NCBI GenBank assembly: GCA_000719025.1
Contig: JODP01000002.1
Location: 62,001 to 126,000 of the forward strand
Length of the DNA: 64,000 bases
From: Kineosporia aurantiaca JCM 3230
GTDB lineage: Bacteria; Actinomycetota; Actinomycetes; Actinomycetales; Kineosporiaceae
Direction of reading: 5' to 3'
The translations under genes and the position numbers were made by a program. Positions 58,885-64,000 of the stretch are shown here, one piece after another (within the stretch, counting starts at the first letter, position 1; each line of letters begins with the position of its first letter). The notes under the pieces are model-generated. The model did not search any database and was not told the origin of the DNA. It saw nothing but the letters and a program-made list of their open reading frames with translations.

Positions 58885-59501
58885 ACCGCCACCTCCTGAA
58901 CGTCCGCAATCCATCCGTCGTCGAGCGAGAGATCGCTGTCGTAGAGCACGTATTCGCGTTCCACCTCAATGATTTCCAGATCTGCAAGCTCGGCCAGCAG
59001 AGCCTCCAGCGCCATCGAGGCCGCCGCCGCGCCCACCCCATGACAGCGCTGGGTGACGAACCGTTCCCGCCGGCCGTCCGGCCGCGTCCGCCGGGCGTTC
59101 CGGGACAGATGGGCCCCGTGCGGGATCACCCGCCGGGCCAGAGCCTCCAGATCGACCGACGCGTCCAGCACCACCTTCAGGTGATGCTCGAAGTACCGCC
59201 CGCCCGCCTCGGGTTCGCGCGGAACCTCGGGCGCCTCGAGGGTCGACTCGATCTTCACCCGGGCCACCCCGAACCCGGCCGAGCGCAGCCGCGCCACCCA
59301 GCGCTCGGCCTCGGCGGCCTGCGTGGCGAGCGTCGGGGCCCCGACGGACGTGATCATGACCTGCGACGGCACCCGGCCGCGGGCCAGTTCGATCCGGGTC
59401 AGCTTGAGTCCCGCGGCCTCGCTCCAGATCTCCAGCCGGTCCGCCTCGGCCGAGGATTCGCAGGGCACCGTCACATGCATTTCGTAGAGAGCTCCGGGCA
59501 C
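58881..59501 (-). CDS. Unknown protein coupled to AbiEii-like gene
   Basis: I do not recognise a family for this 206-residue protein. It appears to have two similar alpha/beta halves. The first (about 1-85) starts YEMHVTVPCESS and contains LEIWSEAAGLKLTRIELARG and EAERWVARLRSAGF. The second (about 100-206) has GGRYFEHHLKVVLDA, VIPHGAHLSRNARR and RFVTQRCHGVG. Several His/Arg residues look conserved-like. The stop overlaps the nucleotidyltransferase start, so the two are made together, as in toxin-antitoxin or RNA-processing pairs. GTG at 59501 and ATG at 59480 are both possible starts. Confidence 0.7.
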   Translation of the reverse strand: MPGALYEMHVTVPCESSAEADRLEIWSEAAGLKLTRIELARGRVPSQVMITSVGAPTLATQAAEAERWVARLRSAGFGVARVKIESTLEAPEVPREPEAGGRYFEHHLKVVLDASVDLEALARRVIPHGAHLSRNARRTRPDGRRERFVTQRCHGVGAAAASMALEALLAELADLEIIEVEREYVLYDSDLSLDDGWIADVQEVAV

Positions 59502-59614
59502 AGCGGAAGCCTTCCATACCGCCGCGAGCCGGACGCCGAGGTCCCGAAAGCCGAGGCATCCCCGTCCCGGCGCGTCGCCGCCCGTTAACCCCGGTTCACC
59601 GGAAAACTCACCCC

Positions 59615-60385
59615 ATGACCGCTATCACCGGCTTGCTCGCCGCCCTGGCCTCGGGTGACGCCGAGATCGTCGACGTCACCGCGCCCCTGTCGCCGCAGAC
59701 ACCGATCCTGCAGCTGCCGCCGCCGTTCGCGAACACCATCCCGCTCAGCCTGGAGAAGGTCAGCGAGTTCGACGAGGACGGGCCGTTCTGGGGTTGGAAC
59801 AACATCCACACGGGCGAGCACACCGGCACCCACCTTGATGCACCCAAGCACTGGGCGACCGGGCGGGACGGTCATTCCGTGGACACCATCGCCCCGAGCC
59901 GGCTGATCGGGCCCGCCGTCGTCCTCGACTTCAGCGCCGAGGCCACCGCCGATCCGGACTTCCTGCTGGAGCCGGCTCATCTGGACGGCTACGTGGCCGA
60001 ACACGGTCCGCTGCAGGAGGGTGCCTGGCTGTTGTTCCGGACCGGCTGGAGCAGTCGCGGCGCGGACCCGGTGGCCTTCACCAACGCCGACGAGAACGGC
60101 CCGCACTCCCCCGGGGTGTCCGCGGCCGGGGCCCAGTGGCTGGCGGCGTCGGGCATCTCCGGCTTCGGGGTCGAGACCGTTGGGATCGACGCAGGTCAGG
60201 CCGGGGGCATGCAGCCGCCGTTCCCGGTCCACCACCACCTGCTGGGCGCCGACAAGTACGGCCTCACCCAGCTGCAGAACCTCGACCGGCTGCCGCGCAC
60301 CGGGGCCCTGCTGGTGGCCGCCCCGCTGCCGATCGTGGGTGGGACCGGTTCCCCGGCCCGGGCCTTCGCGATCGTCCCGGCCTGA
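59615..60385 (+). CDS. Cyclase-family (kynurenine formamidase-like) metal hydrolase
   Basis: The 256-residue protein is a member of the cyclase family. The metal-binding motif HTGTHLDAPKHW is present with EIVDVTAPLSPQTPILQLP before it and GVETVGIDAG after it. Known members hydrolyse N-formylkynurenine, isatin or cyclic amides. The exact substrate is unknown here. Its stop overlaps the start of the TPP enzyme gene by one base (TGATG), so the two likely act in one pathway. It is divergent from the 206-residue unknown gene. Confidence 0.88.
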   Translation: MTAITGLLAALASGDAEIVDVTAPLSPQTPILQLPPPFANTIPLSLEKVSEFDEDGPFWGWNNIHTGEHTGTHLDAPKHWATGRDGHSVDTIAPSRLIGPAVVLDFSAEATADPDFLLEPAHLDGYVAEHGPLQEGAWLLFRTGWSSRGADPVAFTNADENGPHSPGVSAAGAQWLAASGISGFGVETVGIDAGQAGGMQPPFPVHHHLLGADKYGLTQLQNLDRLPRTGALLVAAPLPIVGGTGSPARAFAIVPA

Positions 60386-62016
60386 TGCCCAGCGTCGCCG
60401 AGCTGGTCGCCCAGGTTCTCGCCGACCTGGGCGTGGGCCGGGCCTTCGGGGTGGTCGGGAGCGGGAACTTCCACGTCACCAACGCGCTCCGGGCCCAGGG
60501 GGTGCCGTTCGTGGCGGCCCGGCACGAGGGTGGGGCAGCGTCGATGGCGGACGGGTACGCCCGGCTCTCGGGGCGGCCGGCGGTACTGTCCCTGCACCAG
60601 GGCTGTGGCCTGACCAACGCGATCACCGGGATCGCCGAGGCGGCCAAGAGCCGCACCCCGCTGATCGTGCTTACGGCGGACACGGCCGCGGCCTCTGTTC
60701 GCTCGAACTTCCGGATCGACCAGGACGCCCTGGCCGTGAGCGTGGGAGCGGTGGCCGAGCGGGTGCATTCGCCGGCCAGCGCGGCGGCCGACATCGCCCG
60801 GGCCTACCGCACCGCCGTCGAAGGACGGCACACCGTCGTCGTCAGCCTGCCCCTGGACATCCAGGCCGCCCCCGCGCCGTCGGGAACCACGGTCAGCACC
60901 GGCATCCCGTCACTGCCGGTGCGCCCCGCCCAGGCGTCCGTACGGGCCTTCGCCGAACTTCTGGAGCAGGCCGAGCGCCCGGTGTTCGTGGCCGGCCGAG
61001 GAGGACGCGGCGCCGGTCCCGAAATCACCGCCCTGGCCGCGAAAGCCGGTGCCCTTCTGGCCACGTCGGCCGTCGCCAACGGCCTGTTCCACGACGACGC
61101 GTTCGATCTGGGCATTTCCGGCGGCTTCTCATCCCCCCTCACCGCTGAACTGATCGCCGACGCGGACCTGATCGTGGGGTGGGGTTGTGCGCTGAACATG
61201 TGGACGATGCGCCACGGTTCGCTGATCGGTGCGGCCACCCTGGTGGTCCAGGTGGACGACGACCAGACCGCGCTCGGTGCCCACCGTCCGGTGGATCTGG
61301 CCGTGCACGGGGACTGCTCCGCGACGGCTTTGGACGTGCTGGAGACCCTCCGAGAGGCCAAAGAGGGCTACCGCACGACCGAAGTGGCCCAGCAGCTGAA
61401 CAAGGGACGCTGGTGGAACGACACCGAGACCCTCGACATCTCGACGGACGAGTTGATCGATCCGCGCGTACTCAGCGCCACTCTGGACGAGATCCTGCCG
61501 CGCGCAAGGGTGGTGGCGATCGACTCGGGCAACTTCATGGGCTACCCCTCGGCCTACCTGCGGGTGCCGGACGAGAACGGGTTCTGCTTCACCCAGGCCT
61601 TCCAGTCCGTCGGCCTCGGCCTGGCCAGCGGGATCGGCGCCGCCCTGGCCCAGCCCGGCCGGCTCGCGGTGATCGGCACCGGCGACGGCGGCTTCCTGAT
61701 GGGCATCTCCGAGCTGGACACCGCGGTCCGGCTCGGGATTCCGCTCGTGGTGGTCGTTTACGACGACGCCGGCTACGGCGCCGAGGTCCACCACTTCGGA
61801 CCGGGCGCCGACCTGGCCACGGTCACCTTCCCGGAAACCGACATCGCCGCCATCGCAACCGGTTACGGCGCTACCGGGATCACCGTGCGCACCCGGTCCG
61901 ACCTGAACGCGGTCGAGGACTGGCTGCAGGAGCCCCGCGGGGTGCTGGTGATCGACGCCAAGATCGCCGGGGACGGCGGATCCTGGTGGCTGACCGAGGC
62001 TTTCAAGGGGCACTAG
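60385..62016 (+). CDS. Thiamine-pyrophosphate enzyme, acetolactate synthase-like
   Basis: The 543-residue protein has three TPP-enzyme domains: PYR (residues about 1-165, catalytic Glu in AARHEGGAASMADGYARL), central (about 185-310) and PP (about 360-530, GDGGFLMGISELDTAVRL, the TPP/Mg motif GDGG...VVVYDDAGYG). The family includes acetolactate synthase, benzoylformate decarboxylase and similar enzymes. No FAD loop can be judged. It is coupled to the cyclase-family gene. The 3' end overlaps the convergent tetR by four bases. Its possible role with the nearby class II KARI is discussed in the findings. Confidence 0.9.
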   Translation: MPSVAELVAQVLADLGVGRAFGVVGSGNFHVTNALRAQGVPFVAARHEGGAASMADGYARLSGRPAVLSLHQGCGLTNAITGIAEAAKSRTPLIVLTADTAAASVRSNFRIDQDALAVSVGAVAERVHSPASAAADIARAYRTAVEGRHTVVVSLPLDIQAAPAPSGTTVSTGIPSLPVRPAQASVRAFAELLEQAERPVFVAGRGGRGAGPEITALAAKAGALLATSAVANGLFHDDAFDLGISGGFSSPLTAELIADADLIVGWGCALNMWTMRHGSLIGAATLVVQVDDDQTALGAHRPVDLAVHGDCSATALDVLETLREAKEGYRTTEVAQQLNKGRWWNDTETLDISTDELIDPRVLSATLDEILPRARVVAIDSGNFMGYPSAYLRVPDENGFCFTQAFQSVGLGLASGIGAALAQPGRLAVIGTGDGGFLMGISELDTAVRLGIPLVVVVYDDAGYGAEVHHFGPGADLATVTFPETDIAAIATGYGATGITVRTRSDLNAVEDWLQEPRGVLVIDAKIAGDGGSWWLTEAFKGH

Positions 62017-62657
62017 GCCGCACCGGGCCCGGCCGGCTCCTTGCGATAGCCGGCCTCCATCAGCCGCACGGCCTCCTCGATCACCCGCTCCACCGCTGCC
62101 GCCTCCGGCGCCCAGGCCGGCAACAGCAGCTTCGGCCAGAACACGTAGTTCGAGATCATCCCGAGGAACTGGGTGGCCGCCCGGTCGGCGTCGGCCAGGA
62201 CGATGGTGCCGGCCTCCCGCTCGGCCTCGAGGTAGCGCCGGACCGACTCGAAGTACGGCATCTTGCCCCGGCTGAACTGGGCCTCCCCCAGCTCGGGGAA
62301 CCGCGGCAGCTCGGCGATCACGATCCGGAACAGATCGGCCATGTCGGGACGGGTGAGCAGGGCGACGTAGCGCCGGCCGATCGTGGTCAGCCCGGCCCGC
62401 AGGTCCCCGGTCGGGGGCTGCTCCTCGGTCCCGTCCCCGGCCTGCCACGAGGCGGTCACGATGGCGTCGAAAAGCGCACTCTTGGTGGGGAATTGCTTGA
62501 ACAGCGTGGCCTTGGAGACCTCGGCGGCCACGGCGATCCGGGCCAGCGACGTGCGGTCGTAGCCCGACTCCAGGAACAGCCGGGTGGCCGCGCGCAGGAT
62601 CGCCGCCCGCTTCTGCTGCGCGACGCGCTGGTGATACGCGGAGGTCTCGGTCGTCAC
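62013..62657 (-). CDS. TetR-family transcriptional regulator
   Basis: The 214-residue protein has the TetR helix-turn-helix (ILRAATRLFLESGYDRTSLARI, AEVSKATLFKQFPTKSALF) and a C-terminal domain with MADLFRIVIAELPRFPELG. The GTG start at 62657 is 18 bases from a palindromic operator. A second operator copy is closer to the divergent SDR gene. It should repress itself and the SDR operon; the effector is unknown. Confidence 0.94.
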   Translation of the reverse strand: MTTETSAYHQRVAQQKRAAILRAATRLFLESGYDRTSLARIAVAAEVSKATLFKQFPTKSALFDAIVTASWQAGDGTEEQPPTGDLRAGLTTIGRRYVALLTRPDMADLFRIVIAELPRFPELGEAQFSRGKMPYFESVRRYLEAEREAGTIVLADADRAATQFLGMISNYVFWPKLLLPAWAPEAAAVERVIEEAVRLMEAGYRKEPAGPGAA

Positions 62658-62675
62658 CGGGCCATCCTAGCGAGA

Positions 62676-62738
62676 TGAGTCACTTGACTCACCACCGGAC
62701 CCGGCCTACCTTCATGGCGAGGCGAGTCGCTCGACTCA
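62676..62738. promoter_or_regulatory. Twin TetR operators before the SDR gene
   Basis: TGAGTCACTTGACTCA at 62676-62691 is a palindrome with 7-bp arms, and CGAGTCGCTCGACTCA at 62723-62738 is a near copy 47 bp downstream. Both lie in the divergent gap between tetR and the SDR gene. Confidence 0.8.
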
Positions 62739-62758
62739 CCACAATGAGAGGATCCGAC

Positions 62759-63538
62759 ATGGGACGCTTCGACCACCACACCGTGCTCGTCACCGGCGGG
62801 ACCGGCGGCCAGGGCACCAGCCACGTCCGCGCCTACCACGCGGAGGGAGCCCAGGTGGTGATCGGCGACATTGCCGGGGACCGGGGCCGGGCGCTGGCCG
62901 CGGAACTCGGCGAAGGCGCCTTTTCCGTGCAGCTCGACGTGACCTCCGAGCAGTCCTGGCAGGCCGCGGTCGAGGCCGCCGAAGAGCGCTTCGGTCCGCT
63001 GAACATCCTGGTCAACAACGCCGGGGTGCAGAACCCGGCCGCCCCGATCGAGAACACCGACCGCCGGGTCTGGGAGCGCGCCCTCGAGATCAACCTCACC
63101 GGCAGCTTCCTCGGCATCCGGGCCGTGACCCCGTCGATGCGGCGGGCCGGTGGCGGCGTCATCATCAACATTGCCTCGACCTCCGGCATCGGCGGCACCG
63201 CCCTGTACGCGCCGTACGTGGTCAGCAAGTGGGGCCTGCGGGGGCTGACCAAGACCGCCGCGCTGGAACTGGGCCGGGACAACATCCGGGTGAACGCGAT
63301 CCACCCCGGAGTCATCGCCACCCCGTTCATCACCGAACCGGCGGCCGGCAGCGACGCGCCAATCTCGGACTTCTACTCCCCCGAGCCCTTCGCCGTCCCC
63401 CGTCTGGGCGAACCGGCCGACATCACCCGGGCCCTGCTGTTCCTCAGCTCGGACGAGGCGTCGTTCACCACCGGAGCCGAATTCGTGATCGACGGCGGCC
63501 TGCTACTCGGCCCGGCCCTCAAGCACGCGGCGGCCTGA
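62759..63538 (+). CDS. Short-chain dehydrogenase/reductase
   Basis: The 259-residue protein is a classical SDR with TGGTGGQGTSHVRAY (cofactor Gly-rich loop), NNAGV, the catalytic Ser in NIASTSGIGG and YVVSK (Tyr and Lys). The acidic residue in VVIGDIAGD indicates NAD preference. Substrate unknown; steroid-like or sugar alcohols are possible. ATG at 62759 is preceded by GAGAGGATC. It is first in a TetR-controlled unit and the next gene starts two bases after its stop. Confidence 0.93.
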   Translation: MGRFDHHTVLVTGGTGGQGTSHVRAYHAEGAQVVIGDIAGDRGRALAAELGEGAFSVQLDVTSEQSWQAAVEAAEERFGPLNILVNNAGVQNPAAPIENTDRRVWERALEINLTGSFLGIRAVTPSMRRAGGGVIINIASTSGIGGTALYAPYVVSKWGLRGLTKTAALELGRDNIRVNAIHPGVIATPFITEPAAGSDAPISDFYSPEPFAVPRLGEPADITRALLFLSSDEASFTTGAEFVIDGGLLLGPALKHAAA

Positions 63539-63540
63539 TC

Positions 63541-64000
63541 GTGCCTCCCTCGACCGAGCCGAACCATCCGGACGACCTGGCCGGCCTGGATCCCCGGGTC
63601 CGGGCGGCAATCGCGATCACCCCGGCCGCGGGCACCCGAGACCGGATCATCGACATCACCACCACCGGACGCCGGACCGGACAGCCCCGGCGGATCGAGA
63701 TCTTCTTCTACCGGGCCCGAGGCCGGACCTACCTGTGCAGCGGAACCTCGGGACAGCCGGTGAGCTGGTACGCCAATCTCCTGGCCGAGCCCCGGTTCAC
63801 GGTGCACCTGAAACACGGGGTCCGGACTGATCTGCCGGCCACGGCGGTTCCGGTGACCGATGAGCAGGAACGCCGGGCCGTCCTGGAGGAGATCGTCGCC
63901 GACCTCAACCAGCCACACGATCCGGGCACCATCGGTCCCACCCGGATCCAGGACTGGCTAAGCAGCCGCCTGCTGCGGGTGACCTTCAACCCCGACGGCT
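63541..64000 (+). CDS. Deazaflavin (F420)-dependent nitroreductase-type protein, N-terminal part
   Basis: The first 153 codons are present and the rest lies beyond the edge. It starts at GTG two bases after the SDR stop. It contains TTTGRRTGQPRRIEIFFYR, TYLCSGTSGQPVSWYANLLA and EPRFTVHLK, which fit the DDN/PF04075 fold that binds F420. The reading frame is open to the end of the window. Substrates of these enzymes vary. It is co-transcribed with the SDR under the TetR operators. Confidence 0.82.
   Translation, partial: MPPSTEPNHPDDLAGLDPRVRAAIAITPAAGTRDRIIDITTTGRRTGQPRRIEIFFYRARGRTYLCSGTSGQPVSWYANLLAEPRFTVHLKHGVRTDLPATAVPVTDEQERRAVLEEIVADLNQPHDPGTIGPTRIQDWLSSRLLRVTFNPDG

Noticed and set aside
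58627..59588. Plus-strand frames opposite the nucleotidyltransferase and the unknown gene
   Set aside because: They are antisense to a GTGA-coupled gene pair with strong ribosome sites and carry no recognisable domain.

Overview
The window is about 70% G+C, with GTG and TTG starts, 4-base ATGA/GTGA gene overlaps and actinobacterial families throughout: an SARP/AfsR regulator pair, an IdeR/DmdR-type iron box, F420-linked enzymes, PF04672 methyltransferase and PASTA-free Ser/Thr kinase. I infer a soil-type filamentous or near-filamentous actinomycete (Kineosporiales, Streptomycetales or similar). The genus cannot be read from the sequence. No tRNA, rRNA, CRISPR array, insertion sequence or prophage was seen.

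Layout. 1-6.2 kb (minus strand): an envelope operon of a beta-propeller/FN3 protein, MoxR ATPase, DUF58 protein and a membrane transglutaminase cut by the window edge. 6.6-10.5 kb: a PNPOx-fold protein, then a TetR regulator divergent from a GH3 glycosidase with an operator between them. 10.5-18.1 kb: an L-rhamnose catabolic operon (isomerase, aldolase/lactaldehyde dehydrogenase fusion, kinase, lactate dehydrogenase, class V aminotransferase-like protein) with two LacI-type operators in front. It should convert rhamnose to DHAP and pyruvate. 18.1-23.6 kb: a NarL-type response regulator divergent from a 1487-residue membrane Ser/Thr kinase with a huge repetitive linker.

23.6-34.5 kb is a run of small regulator/target pairs, several with clear palindromic operators: TetR with SnoaL-like protein and MDR oxidoreductase, an MFS exporter, WYL regulator with an EVE protein, an alpha/beta hydrolase, LysR with an EamA transporter, DUF1348 protein with TetR, and a HET-C-like protein. 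34.5-38.5 kb is an iron-siderophore ABC operon under an iron box. 38.7-44.2 kb holds a membrane-anchored GH26-like hydrolase, a hypothetical protein, a TPP-riboswitch-controlled thiE and thiD-tenA operon, and an F420 reductase-like gene. 44.2-49.8 kb holds a surface acyltransferase, a decayed fragment, an orphan osmoprotectant-binding lipoprotein, a PF04672 methyltransferase and a class IV aminotransferase-like gene.

49.9-64 kb is the most unusual part. Two SARP-NB-ARC-TPR regulators converge tail to tail. Upstream of the second lies a two-gene operon of a plant-type class II ketol-acid reductoisomerase coupled to a MEKHLA (PAS-like) protein. Next is a GTGA-coupled pair of an unknown 206-residue protein and an AbiEii-like nucleotidyltransferase, then a cyclase-family protein and an acetolactate-synthase-like TPP enzyme. 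The window ends with a TetR-controlled SDR and a deazaflavin-dependent nitroreductase-type protein cut by the edge.

In-frame tandem repeat expansions (9-15 bp and about 230 bp units) recur in unrelated genes of this window.
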